NCBI RefSeq assembly: GCF_000350145.1
Contig: NZ_BAOL01000008.1
Span: forward strand, 1-64,000
Direction: 5' to 3'
Length of the DNA: 64,000 nucleotides
Origin: Ilumatobacter nonamiensis YM16-303
Lineage (GTDB): Bacteria > Actinomycetota > Acidimicrobiia > Acidimicrobiales > Ilumatobacteraceae
In this document: positions 1-7,908 of the stretch, piece after piece
Position numbering within the stretch: position 1 is the first letter of the stretch
How the letters are laid out: the number at the start of each line of letters is the position of its first letter
Notes under the pieces: model-generated
Database searches by the model: none
Seen by the model: only the letters and a program-made list of their open reading frames with translations
Told to the model about the DNA's origin: nothing
Translations under genes and position numbers: made by a program

Positions 1-74
1 CCCGCCACGGCTACAGCGACCTGATCAAGATGATCGACGATCTCAACAGCTGGGTCGACCCGGATCAGAGCTGA
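1..74 (+). CDS. C-terminal end of an upstream gene (partial)
   Basis: Frame 3 is open from the left edge and ends ...LIKMIDDLNSWVDPDQS at a TGA at 72-74. The codons are GC-ending as in the neighbouring genes. Only 23 residues are visible, so no family can be named. The end overlaps the stop of the convergent acyltransferase by 10 nt, so both genes terminate inside each other. Confidence 0.55.
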   Translation, partial: RHGYSDLIKMIDDLNSWVDPDQS

Positions 75-706
75 CGGATCACTCGCGCCGGGACACCAGC
101 CGCGACACAGTTGTCGGGGAGATCGCCGGTGACGACGCTGTTGGCACCGACCACGACATGGTTGCCGATCCGCGCACCGGGCAACACGACCGTGCCGTGA
201 CCGAGCCACGACCCGTTGCCGACCGAGACCGGCCGTTCGGGCATCACCTGCATGGAGATCGGTACACCGAGATCCTCGTAGCCGTGGTTCTGGTCGGTGA
301 TGTAGACGTGATGGCCCGTCCACACGTCGTCGCCGACCGAGATCTCGAGATGGCCGACGATCGCGCTCCCCTTCCCGAAGAGGCACCGATCACCGACCGA
401 GATGACGGGATCGGTCACCATCGCCTGGCCCGGCACCATCCCGGCGGACAGCGTCGCCTGCGGTCCGAACAGGGTTCCCTCGCCGATCCGGATGTACTCC
501 TCGTTGAACAGTGCGTTCGGTGGAAAGCAGATCACGCTGTTCGCTCCGAGCTGACCGAAACGCCGCCCACGACGCGTGTCCGGACCGATCGCGCCGAGCT
601 CGACCGCGAGTTCCCAGCCCCGATGAACCAGTTCGCCCGACGCCCGCTTGACGCCGGTCAATGCGCGGCGAAACGCCGTGTCGGGAATCGGATCTCGATC
701 GAGCAC
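65..706 (-). CDS. Hexapeptide-repeat (LbetaH) acyltransferase
   Basis: A 213-residue protein of the left-handed beta-helix acyltransferase superfamily, which moves acetyl or other acyl groups from acyl-CoA to sugars or small acceptors in the cytoplasm. The C-terminal two thirds consists of hexapeptide repeats (VGDRCLFGKGSAIVG, VGNGSWLGHGTVVLPGARIG, VVVGANSVVTGD). The loop DQNHGYED carries the His that is catalytic in this family, and the ending AGVPARVIRQL is typical. The start is GTG at 706; a TAGCGT hexamer (713-718 on this strand) ends 6 nt before it, so the transcript is probably leaderless. The acceptor substrate cannot be told. It is divergent from the esterase operon. Confidence 0.85.
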   Translation of the reverse strand: MLDRDPIPDTAFRRALTGVKRASGELVHRGWELAVELGAIGPDTRRGRRFGQLGANSVICFPPNALFNEEYIRIGEGTLFGPQATLSAGMVPGQAMVTDPVISVGDRCLFGKGSAIVGHLEISVGDDVWTGHHVYITDQNHGYEDLGVPISMQVMPERPVSVGNGSWLGHGTVVLPGARIGNHVVVGANSVVTGDLPDNCVAAGVPARVIRQL

Positions 707-712
707 GCCGCA

Positions 713-747
713 ACGCTAGGGCACGACGACGCCGACCGGTCTAGCTT
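713..747. promoter_or_regulatory. Divergent leaderless promoter pair
   Basis: The 48-bp gap between two GTG starts holds a TAGCGT hexamer for the minus strand (713-718, 6 nt before the GTG at 706) and a TAGCTT hexamer for the plus strand (742-747, 7 nt before the GTG at 755). Neither start has a Shine-Dalgarno sequence. This is the pattern expected for leaderless transcripts. Confidence 0.5.
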
Positions 748-754
748 CGACACC

Positions 755-2158
755 GTGAACCCGTTGAGCGACGACATCCGCGGTATCGATCGCGGGGCCA
801 CCCTGGAGTACCGGGGAATTCGCTTCGCCCGTGCGAATCGGCTGCAGCCCCCGGTGGACATCGATGGATGGGATCCCGGCTTCGACGCGACGAACTCCGG
901 AGCGCAGGCACCTCAGGTCGGCGGCGCGCTCGAGAACATGCTCGGTGCCGACGATGTCGAGATGAGCGAGGATTGTCTGTTCCTCAACGTGGTCACTCCG
1001 GCGCGGGACGACCGGCGGCGACCTGTCCTGGTCTTCGTTCACGGCGGTGCGTTCGTGACCGGAAGCGGGTCGACGCCGTGGTACGACGGTGCACCGCTCG
1101 CCGCGCGAGGCGATGTCGTCGTCATCACGCTGAACTACCGCCTGGGGGCGTTGGGATTTCTCGGCGACCGCAACCTCGGGACGCTCGATCAGATCTCTGC
1201 GCTGCGTTGGGTGCAACGGAACGTCGAGTCGTTCGGGGGCGACCCAGGGCGGGTGACGATCTTCGGCGAGTCGGCCGGAGGCGCCGCCGTGATCTCGCTC
1301 CTCGGGGCGCCCGCCGCTGCCGACCTGTTCCATGCCGTGTGGGCGATGAGTCCCTCGATCCCCCAGTTGCGCACGCCCGACAAAGCCGCCCGGATGGAAC
1401 GACGCTTTCTCGATGCGGTCGGCCCGGACGCAACCATCGCCGATTTGGAGGAACTGTCGGTGGATCAGATTCTCGCGGCCCAGAACGCCGATGCCGACCT
1501 CGCGAGGAACTTCCAGAACTTCACTCCGACCGAGGACACCGACGAACTCCCCGCCGGACTCCTGGAGAACGCAGCTCGGGATCCGCGCCCGGTCGTGATC
1601 GGCACGAACCGCGACGAGATGCTGCTGTTCACCGCCTTCGACGGCTCGCGGAAGGACTGGGGCGAGGCGGACGTCGAGCGCGCGTTCCGACGACGCTTCG
1701 ACGATCGCTCGACGATGGCCATCGAGCGGTATCGGGACGCACGCCCCGAGAGCGATGCGAATCAACTGATCTCCGCGATGCAGACCGACGAGTTGTTCCG
1801 CTCCCCGGCGCAACGCTTCGCGACCGCCCGAGCGGAAGCCGGACAGCCGGCATTCATGTATCTCTTCGACCAGACCTCCAGCGCGTTCGGTGGTGCGCTC
1901 GGGAGCTGCCACGGGCTCGACCTCCCGTTCGCGTTCGACACGCTGACGGCACGCGGCGTCGAGACGTTCACCGGCTCCGATTCGAGCCTCGCCACGGTGG
2001 CGGACCAGTTCGCGACGGCCCTCGTGACGTTCGCTCACGACCACGATCCCGGGTGGGTGCGCTACGACACGACACGGAGAGCGACACAACGAATCGGGCC
2101 CGTCCCGGACGTCGTCGACGATCCGGAACCCGCACTGCGCGAACTGTGGGAGTCGTGA
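755..2158 (+). CDS. Type-B carboxylesterase (alpha/beta hydrolase)
   Basis: A 467-residue carboxylesterase/lipase-family serine hydrolase, expected to cleave carboxylic esters. The family signature EDCLFLNV is present and the oxyanion-hole motif is HGGAF. The nucleophile is Ser173 in FGESAGG, the acid is likely Glu288 in TNRDE, and the histidine is His386 in SCHGLDLPF. No signal peptide is visible, so it is probably cytoplasmic. Coding sequence appears to continue further upstream, but that part is the shadow of the opposite acyltransferase; the GTG at 755 fits a TAGCTT -10 seven nt upstream. Its stop overlaps the next start (GTGA). The natural substrate is unknown. Confidence 0.88.
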   Translation: MNPLSDDIRGIDRGATLEYRGIRFARANRLQPPVDIDGWDPGFDATNSGAQAPQVGGALENMLGADDVEMSEDCLFLNVVTPARDDRRRPVLVFVHGGAFVTGSGSTPWYDGAPLAARGDVVVITLNYRLGALGFLGDRNLGTLDQISALRWVQRNVESFGGDPGRVTIFGESAGGAAVISLLGAPAAADLFHAVWAMSPSIPQLRTPDKAARMERRFLDAVGPDATIADLEELSVDQILAAQNADADLARNFQNFTPTEDTDELPAGLLENAARDPRPVVIGTNRDEMLLFTAFDGSRKDWGEADVERAFRRRFDDRSTMAIERYRDARPESDANQLISAMQTDELFRSPAQRFATARAEAGQPAFMYLFDQTSSAFGGALGSCHGLDLPFAFDTLTARGVETFTGSDSSLATVADQFATALVTFAHDHDPGWVRYDTTRRATQRIGPVPDVVDDPEPALRELWES

Positions 2159-3201
2159 GCGGCGTCCGGACATCTCGATGGACCCCGTTCGGGTCGATCC
2201 TCGACGTCGATGGGATCGGCGTCGGTCACCATCAACGCACCGGCAGCGGCTGGCAGACCGGGACGACCGTGATCACCGCTCCGAACGGGGCGACACCCGG
2301 TGTGGATGTGCGTGGCGGCGGCCCCGGTACACGGGAGACCGATGCGCTGCGGCCGGAGAACCTGATCCAGCAGATCCATGCCGTGACACTGACCGGCGGG
2401 AGCGCCTACGGCCTCGCTGCCGCCACCGGCGTCGTCGATCTCCTCGAAGAGCGAGGACTGGGTTTCCCGATCGCCGAACACGTCGTTCCGGTCGTCCCGG
2501 CTGCCGTCATCTTCGACGTCGGGCGAAGTGGCGACTTCGGGCATCGCCCGGATTCCGACTTCGGACGACGAGCCGCGCGATCGGCGCTCGCTGGTCGGAC
2601 GCCGCCATCGTGGGGCTCGGTCGGTGCCGGTACCGGGGCTCGGGCAGGCGGTTTGCAGGGCGGCGTCGGCACGGCCAGCGCCACCGTCGAGATCGGCGAT
2701 CACGCCGTGACCGTCGGAGCCGTCGCAGTGGTGAACGCGAACGGTGCACCGGTCGACCCGTCCAGCGGTCTCCCCTGGGAGACTCACGGCTTGCGATTCC
2801 GCCGACCCTCGCGTGCCGAACGCGATGCCGTCGCGAATGAACTGACCGCGCAGCGCGGACCGGCGCTCAACACCACGATCGGCCTGATTGCGACATCTGC
2901 CGCACTCGACAAGGCCGAGTGCTCGAAGGTGGCAACCGTGGCACACGACGGCCTGGCCCGAGCGATTCGACCCGCGCACTCGATGACCGACGGAGACACG
3001 GTCTTCACGCTCGCGACCGGTGATGTCGCGCTTCCCGAGCACGATGGCGGACCCGACCGCATCGTTGCGCTGAACGCCGTTCTGAGCGCGGCTGCGGACG
3101 TGTTCTCCGCCGCGTGCACCCACGCAGTCCTGGCTGCCTCGACGATCGGGACGGCGGTGGCGTGGCTCGACCTGTGTCCGAATACGCTCGACTCATGCTG
3201 A
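2155..3201 (+). CDS. P1 (DmpA/S58) family peptidase
   Basis: A 348-residue member of the DmpA-like N-terminal-nucleophile aminopeptidases. These self-cleave into two chains and then release N-terminal D- or L-residues or beta-peptides. Family marks are the N-terminal glycine-rich segment VRGGGPGTRETDAL, LTGGSAYGLAAATGV, and the autocleavage region LNTTIGLIAT, where Thr240 is the probable nucleophile exposed by processing. The GTG start overlaps the esterase stop, and the end overlaps the panC start by 7 nt, so the three genes are translationally coupled. In some bacteria P1 peptidases lie near pantothenate genes, but a functional link here is only suggested by the overlap. Confidence 0.87.
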   Translation: MSGVRTSRWTPFGSILDVDGIGVGHHQRTGSGWQTGTTVITAPNGATPGVDVRGGGPGTRETDALRPENLIQQIHAVTLTGGSAYGLAAATGVVDLLEERGLGFPIAEHVVPVVPAAVIFDVGRSGDFGHRPDSDFGRRAARSALAGRTPPSWGSVGAGTGARAGGLQGGVGTASATVEIGDHAVTVGAVAVVNANGAPVDPSSGLPWETHGLRFRRPSRAERDAVANELTAQRGPALNTTIGLIATSAALDKAECSKVATVAHDGLARAIRPAHSMTDGDTVFTLATGDVALPEHDGGPDRIVALNAVLSAAADVFSAACTHAVLAASTIGTAVAWLDLCPNTLDSC

Positions 3202-4064
3202 CGATCACCGATCCGTCGGACATGCGCGTGTGGTCGAACCGGGCGGCGAGCACCGGGCGCACCATCGGATTCGTTCCGACGATGGGCGCGCTCCACGAGG
3301 GTCATCTCGCATTGATCGCCGAGGCAGCCGAACGCTGCGACGCCGTGGTCGTCTCGATCTTCGTCAACCCGTTGCAGTTCAACGAGACCACCGACTTCGA
3401 CAGCTACCCGCGCCCGATCGACGACGACATCGCGGTGTGCTCCGCCGCCGGTGTGTCGGCCGTCTACGCACCGACGGCGCGGGCGATGTATCCGGAGGGT
3501 TTCCAGACCCGTGTGGTTCCCGGTGCACTGGCCGACCGGATGGAGGGCCCGGGACGCCCCGGCCACTTCGAAGGAGTCGTGACCGTGGTGGCCAAGTTGT
3601 TCGGTGCCGTTCGGCCCGACGCGGCGATCTTCGGACAGAAGGACTTCCAGCAACTCGCGATCGTCACGGCCATGGCGGCCGATCTCGACATGGGAATCGA
3701 GATCGTCGGTCATCCCATCGTGCGCGAGCCCGACGGACTGGCGATGTCGAGTCGCAACGTCCGCCTGACACCGACGCAACGCTCCGCAGCGGTGTGTGTG
3801 CCTCGCTCGCTCGACGCGGCGATCAGCGCCGCCGGTCATGTCGACGCGACAGCGGGCTCGGTCACCGGCGCCGCCGCTCAGGTCATCGCCGCCGAGCCCC
3901 TGGCCCGGCTCGAGTACTCGACCGTGTTCGACGCCGACACCCTCGAGGAATTCAATTCCGACGACTCGCTGCGTCAGAGCGGGGCGGACCGCGTGTTGCG
4001 CATCGCCACGGCCGTCTGGTTCGACGACGTGCGCCTCATCGACAACCGCCCACTCGCCGAGTGA
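3195..4064 (+). CDS. panC: Pantothenate synthetase
   Basis: A 289-residue pantoate-beta-alanine ligase (EC 6.3.2.1), which joins pantoate and beta-alanine using ATP in CoA biosynthesis. The nucleotide-binding PTMGALHEGH motif (His34 and His37) is followed by NPLQF, a GQKDFQQL pantoate-binding segment and the KMSKS-like AMSSRN. The length matches the family. The ATG overlaps the peptidase stop by 7 nt. No panB or panD lies in the window, so the rest of the pathway is elsewhere. Confidence 0.97.
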   Translation: MLTITDPSDMRVWSNRAASTGRTIGFVPTMGALHEGHLALIAEAAERCDAVVVSIFVNPLQFNETTDFDSYPRPIDDDIAVCSAAGVSAVYAPTARAMYPEGFQTRVVPGALADRMEGPGRPGHFEGVVTVVAKLFGAVRPDAAIFGQKDFQQLAIVTAMAADLDMGIEIVGHPIVREPDGLAMSSRNVRLTPTQRSAAVCVPRSLDAAISAAGHVDATAGSVTGAAAQVIAAEPLARLEYSTVFDADTLEEFNSDDSLRQSGADRVLRIATAVWFDDVRLIDNRPLAE

Positions 4065-4069
4065 CCAGC

Positions 4070-4083
4070 GGTCCGTCCGGACC
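4070..4083 (+). terminator. Short hairpin after panC
   Basis: GGTCC-GTCC-GGACC forms a compact hairpin 5 nt after the panC stop, in the gap before the convergent aldehyde dehydrogenase. There is no U-tract, so it is at most a weak or Rho-assisted terminator. Confidence 0.3.
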
Positions 4084-4178
4084 CCACCCGCGCTGCCCAT
4101 CGTTCTCGTCGCCGCGATTCGTGGCGGGAGGCGGGACGGCTCGCGACCGGAAACCTGCCGGGCCCGATCGACGGTGCA

Positions 4179-5660
4179 CTACATGTAGCGGTCGACGGGC
4201 TCGAGGTTCGTGTAGATCGTCTTGATCTGGGTGTAGTGGTCGATCGCCTGCTCGCCGTTCTCCCGCCCGAGGCCCGAATGCTTGTAGCCACCGAAGGGGA
4301 TCGACGCCGGCATCGTGCCGTAGTCGTTGATCCACACGAATCCGGCCTCGATCGAGTTGGCGACGCGGTTGGCTCGCGCCAGGTCGGCGGAGAACACGGC
4401 TCCGGCAAGGCCGTAGTCCGTCGCGTTGGCGCGGGCCACGACCTCGGCTTCGTCGTCGAACGGGAGGACCGCCATCAGTGGGCCGAACACCTCGTCGGTG
4501 ACGAAGGCCATGTCATCGGTGCAGTCTGCGAACACAGCCGGGGTGATGTAGTTGCCGTTCGCGAGCGACGGTTCCGCCGGCACTTCTCCGCCGACCAGGT
4601 GTCTGGCCCCGGAGTCGGCGGCCAGTTTCATGTAGCTCAACACCTTCTCGTGGTGTTCGGCGCTGACGAGTGGTCCGATCATCGTTGCGGGATCGAACGG
4701 GTCACCGACCGACAAGGCGCCCACTCGCTCGGCCAGGCCATCGAGGAACTCCTCGTACGCGCCGCGCTGGACGAACACCCGGGTGCCGTGCGAGCACACC
4801 TGGCCGGTCGAATAGAAGTTGTTCGTGAGCGCCGCGTTGCGGGCGCTGTCGATGTCGGCATCGTCGAACACGACGATCGGCGACTTCCCGCCGAGCTCGA
4901 GCGTCACCTTCTTGAGCGTGTGCGCGGCGTCGGCCATCACCAACTTGCCGGTCGAGGCCTCGCCGGTCAGCGACACCTTCTCGATCCCGGGGTGAGCGAC
5001 CAGGGCCCGTCCCACCCGTGCATCGCCCTGCACCACGTTGAACACGCCGGGCGGAACACCGGCTTCGAGGTAGATCTCCGCCAGCACGCCCGCCGAGACC
5101 GGTGTCACTTCGGCCGGCTTGAAGATCATCGAGTTGCCGCACGCGAGGGCGAGGCCCGACTTCCACATCGCGATCTGGATCGGATAGTTCCACGCCCCGA
5201 TCCCGGCGCACACGCCGAGCGGTTCGCGTCGCGTGCGGGCGAACCCGCCGGGGAAGTCGATCGTGGATCCGTGGATCGCAGGAGCGAGACCGGCGTAGAA
5301 CTCGATCACGTCGGCACCCGTGGGAACGTCTTCGGTGGTGGTCTCGCCGATCGGCCGCCCCGCGTCGAGCGTGTCCAGCGCCGCGAGCTCGTCGTTGCGG
5401 TCGCGAATGATCGCCACCGCTCGGTTCAGGATCCGACCCCGCTCGATGGCGGGCATCGTCGACCACTCGCCGAACCCGGCGGTCGCCGATTCCACGGCCC
5501 GCTCGATCTCGCGATCGCCCGCCTGTTCGACATCGCAGATCACGTGGTTGTCCCCGGGATGGCGGGTCTCGAAGGTCTCCCCGCTCGACGAGGACACGTA
5601 CTCGCCGCCGATGAAGGAGCGAAGCCTGGGCAACGTAGTGGTGGCACCTACCGCGGTCAT
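4179..5660 (-). CDS. NAD-dependent aldehyde dehydrogenase, betaine-/trimethylaminobutyraldehyde-type
   Basis: A 493-residue ALDH-superfamily enzyme oxidising an aldehyde to a carboxylate with NAD(P)+. Catalytic residues are Glu255 in LELGGKSP and Cys289 in GQVCSHG; the cofactor region is GAWNYPIQIAMWK. The C-terminal INDYG...PFGGYKHSGLGREN resembles the BetB/ALDH9 branch, which acts on betaine aldehyde or 4-trimethylaminobutyraldehyde. A GBBH-like dioxygenase lies just beyond the LysR gene and a choline-sulfatase-like gene at 42-43 kb, so a quaternary-amine aldehyde is a reasonable substrate guess. A TAACGT hexamer (5667-5672) ends 6 nt before the ATG, consistent with leaderless expression. 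Confidence 0.88.
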   Translation of the reverse strand: MTAVGATTTLPRLRSFIGGEYVSSSSGETFETRHPGDNHVICDVEQAGDREIERAVESATAGFGEWSTMPAIERGRILNRAVAIIRDRNDELAALDTLDAGRPIGETTTEDVPTGADVIEFYAGLAPAIHGSTIDFPGGFARTRREPLGVCAGIGAWNYPIQIAMWKSGLALACGNSMIFKPAEVTPVSAGVLAEIYLEAGVPPGVFNVVQGDARVGRALVAHPGIEKVSLTGEASTGKLVMADAAHTLKKVTLELGGKSPIVVFDDADIDSARNAALTNNFYSTGQVCSHGTRVFVQRGAYEEFLDGLAERVGALSVGDPFDPATMIGPLVSAEHHEKVLSYMKLAADSGARHLVGGEVPAEPSLANGNYITPAVFADCTDDMAFVTDEVFGPLMAVLPFDDEAEVVARANATDYGLAGAVFSADLARANRVANSIEAGFVWINDYGTMPASIPFGGYKHSGLGRENGEQAIDHYTQIKTIYTNLEPVDRYM

Positions 5661-5682
5661 ACCCGGACGTTATCAGTCGACG

Positions 5683-6600
5683 TCAAGTCGACCAGCCACT
5701 CGACGCTCCGATGTGGTCGACGAACCAGGTCCGCAACGACTCGATCCGGTGGTCGTTTCGACCACGCGGCGAGCACAGATGGTGTCCGACCTCGGGCCGC
5801 TCCACCGCGGGACCGACTGGTACCAGCAACTCGCGCTCGAGGAGGTCGCCGACGAGGTGTCGCCAGCCGAGGACGACGCCGTGACCGACCAGTGCCTCTT
5901 GGACCACCGTGGGATAGCTGTCGTACACGAACTGCGGTTCGGGCGGAGGCGTCTTCGCGCCGGCGGCGGCGAACCATTCCGTCCAGGTCATCGACGGTCT
6001 CTCGACCGCATCGATGTGCAGCAGGGTCGCGGCGCGGAGTTCATCGGGACGACTCTCACCGTCCAGGTGATGGTCGAGGGCGTACCACGGAGCGGCGAGT
6101 GGCCGGACCGCTTCGACGAACAGCTCGGTCGAGTCCCACTGTCTCCAGCCGCCTCTGCCGGGGACGATCGCGACATCCCACCCACCTGCATCGAGCTCGG
6201 AACCGCGGTCGAAGATCCGCAATCGGATGTCGGCCGAAGCAGCCTCGGCGAGTGCGTCGAGCGCCGGAACGATCCACGACGACGCCATCGCGGGTTGGAC
6301 CGCGAGGACGAGAGTTCGCTCGTCGCCCCCGAGGTCGGCGAGCACACGTTCGAGCCCGGCGAACGCGGTCGACACGCCGTCGGCGAGTCGCTGACCCGCT
6401 GCGGTGAGGTGGATGGTCGCCGTGGAACGATCGAACAACACGACGCCGAGCTGTCGCTCGAGTGAGGCGACGTGTCGAGAGACCGCCGGCTGACTGATGC
6501 CGAGGTCGCGAGCGGCAGCGGTGAATCCACCCGCGCTCGCGACCGCATCCACGACGGCCAGTCGCTGCAATTGGGGAACACGACGGAGCAGGGGGCGCAC
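5683..6600 (-). CDS. LysR-family transcriptional regulator
   Basis: A 305-residue LysR-type regulator. The N-terminal winged helix-turn-helix spans about residues 9-68 (GGFTAAARDLGISQPAVSRHVASLERQLG) and is followed by a periplasmic-binding-protein-like effector domain. It lies between the aldehyde dehydrogenase (same strand) and the dioxygenase (divergent), with a perfect T-N11-A palindrome just upstream, so it probably regulates both flanks and itself. Its GTG start has TACAGT (6607-6612) 6 nt upstream. The effector is unknown. Confidence 0.92.
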   Translation of the reverse strand: MRPLLRRVPQLQRLAVVDAVASAGGFTAAARDLGISQPAVSRHVASLERQLGVVLFDRSTATIHLTAAGQRLADGVSTAFAGLERVLADLGGDERTLVLAVQPAMASSWIVPALDALAEAASADIRLRIFDRGSELDAGGWDVAIVPGRGGWRQWDSTELFVEAVRPLAAPWYALDHHLDGESRPDELRAATLLHIDAVERPSMTWTEWFAAAGAKTPPPEPQFVYDSYPTVVQEALVGHGVVLGWRHLVGDLLERELLVPVGPAVERPEVGHHLCSPRGRNDHRIESLRTWFVDHIGASSGWST

Positions 6601-6619
6601 GATTCGACTGTATCACTCG

Positions 6620-6634
6620 ATAACCCTGGGTTAT
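6620..6634. promoter_or_regulatory. LysR operator (perfect T-N11-A palindrome)
   Basis: ATAACCCTGGGTTAT is a perfect 15-bp palindrome containing T-N11-A, the core of LysR-type binding sites. It lies in the 90-bp gap between the divergent lysR and dioxygenase starts, 20 nt upstream of the regulator's start and 57 nt upstream of the dioxygenase start. Confidence 0.75.
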
Positions 6635-6655
6635 TCCGTCATGACGAGACGACCA

Positions 6656-6684
6656 TTGCGCGGGCGCGTGGTCCTCTCTACGTT
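6656..6684 (+). promoter_or_regulatory. Promoter of the dioxygenase operon
   Basis: TTGCGC (6656-6661), a 17-nt spacer and TACGTT (6679-6684) form a plausible -35/-10 pair. The GTG start at 6691 follows the -10 after 6 nt, so a leaderless mRNA is predicted. Confidence 0.5.
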
Positions 6685-6690
6685 GGAGTC

Positions 6691-7908
6691 GTGATCATCG
6701 ATGCAGCAACCGAGCGTTCGCCCTCCGCAACCGACCCGCGCGTTGCGGTCACGGACGTCGAGTGCTCCTCGGTCGACATGTCGGTGACCTTTGCGTCGGG
6801 GCGCGTCGGCGTGTTCAACCGGTTCTGGCTCCGGGACAACTGTCCGACGAACGGCGACCGCGCAAGTCTGTTCCGACCGTTCTCGGTTGCGGATCTCGAT
6901 GACGCGCTCCGCATCGGCCGCGCCACGGTCGGGGACCACGGAGCAGGCATCGAGGTCGAGTTCTCCGACGGCACGGTCGACCACTTCACCGCTGAGTTCC
7001 TCGATCGGCACACATCCGATGTCGCAGGCGCATCGGCAGGCGCATCGGAACGTCGTCACCGGGTGGGAGCGACGACCGCCCGATTCGGTCTCGACGATCT
7101 GAACGAGCCCGGGGCGCACCATGGGCTCCTCGAAGCGGTCAGCATGTCGGGCTTCGCCGTCGTCGACCAGCTCGACGATGTCGGCGACATCGAGCGGCTC
7201 GCCGCGCTGCTCGGCCCGATCCGCGAGACCGACTTCGGGAGGATCTTCGAGATCGTCAGCGAGCCGGACCCGTTCACGCCGTCGCAGTCCGAGTCCGCTC
7301 TCGACCCGCACACGGACGACCCGTACCGCTACTCCCCCGCCGGGGTGAGCATCCTGCACTGCGTGTCGCCCTGCGACGGAAGCGGTGGAGCATCGACGAT
7401 CGTCGACGGGTTCGCGATCGCCGAGATGATCGCGGAGGTCGATCCGGAAGCGTTCACACTGCTCTCGACGATTTCGGTGCCCTACGAGCACCGACGCCGC
7501 GACGCCGTTCACCAGGGCGACGCGATCCACCTGCGGGCGGAAGCGCCCGTCATCGCCCTCGACGCCGCCGGGTCCGTGTGCGGAATCCGGTTCCATGAAC
7601 GGGCGATGGCCCCACTCCGCCTTTCTGCGGACGTGGCCGACCGGTTCTACCGGGCCCTCATCCGTTTCGCCCGTGCGGTTCGCAGCGGCGAATTCACCTT
7701 CACCCACCATCTGCGTGCGGGTGAGGCGATCGTCTACGACAACCAACGCGTCCTCCACGGGCGTACCGAGATCGCCGGACCAGCTCGCCGCCACCTCCGG
7801 CTGTGCACGGTCGATCGCGACCAGGTCCACAGTCGGCTGCGACTGCTCCGCGAACGCCATGCACCCGGCACCGAAAGCGCTCCCCTGCCGGCCGGGAACC
7901 TCTCGTGA
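6691..7908 (+). CDS. GBBH/TauD-family Fe(II)/2-oxoglutarate dioxygenase
   Basis: A 405-residue non-haem iron oxygenase. The N-terminal ~100 residues match the DUF971/GBBH-N domain (FWLRDNC...), and the C-terminal part is a TauD/TfdA double-stranded beta-helix. The iron triad is His207 and Asp209 (DPHTDD) plus His356 (VLHGRTE). The architecture is that of gamma-butyrobetaine or trimethyllysine hydroxylase and of TmpA. The N-terminal domain keeps only one of the zinc cysteines of classical GBBH, so the substrate may differ. The GTG at 6691 follows a TACGTT -10 by 6 nt. Its stop overlaps the next gene (GTGA). Confidence 0.85.
   Translation: MIIDAATERSPSATDPRVAVTDVECSSVDMSVTFASGRVGVFNRFWLRDNCPTNGDRASLFRPFSVADLDDALRIGRATVGDHGAGIEVEFSDGTVDHFTAEFLDRHTSDVAGASAGASERRHRVGATTARFGLDDLNEPGAHHGLLEAVSMSGFAVVDQLDDVGDIERLAALLGPIRETDFGRIFEIVSEPDPFTPSQSESALDPHTDDPYRYSPAGVSILHCVSPCDGSGGASTIVDGFAIAEMIAEVDPEAFTLLSTISVPYEHRRRDAVHQGDAIHLRAEAPVIALDAAGSVCGIRFHERAMAPLRLSADVADRFYRALIRFARAVRSGEFTFTHHLRAGEAIVYDNQRVLHGRTEIAGPARRHLRLCTVDRDQVHSRLRLLRERHAPGTESAPLPAGNLS

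Noticed and set aside
158-754. N-terminal 199 residues of the esterase frame
   Set aside because: This part is antisense to the hexapeptide acyltransferase and has no homology; the GTG at 755 with a -10 is the better start.
716-2173. 485-codon minus-strand frame opposite the carboxylesterase
   Set aside because: Shadow frame; the plus strand has the complete esterase triad and correct codon bias.
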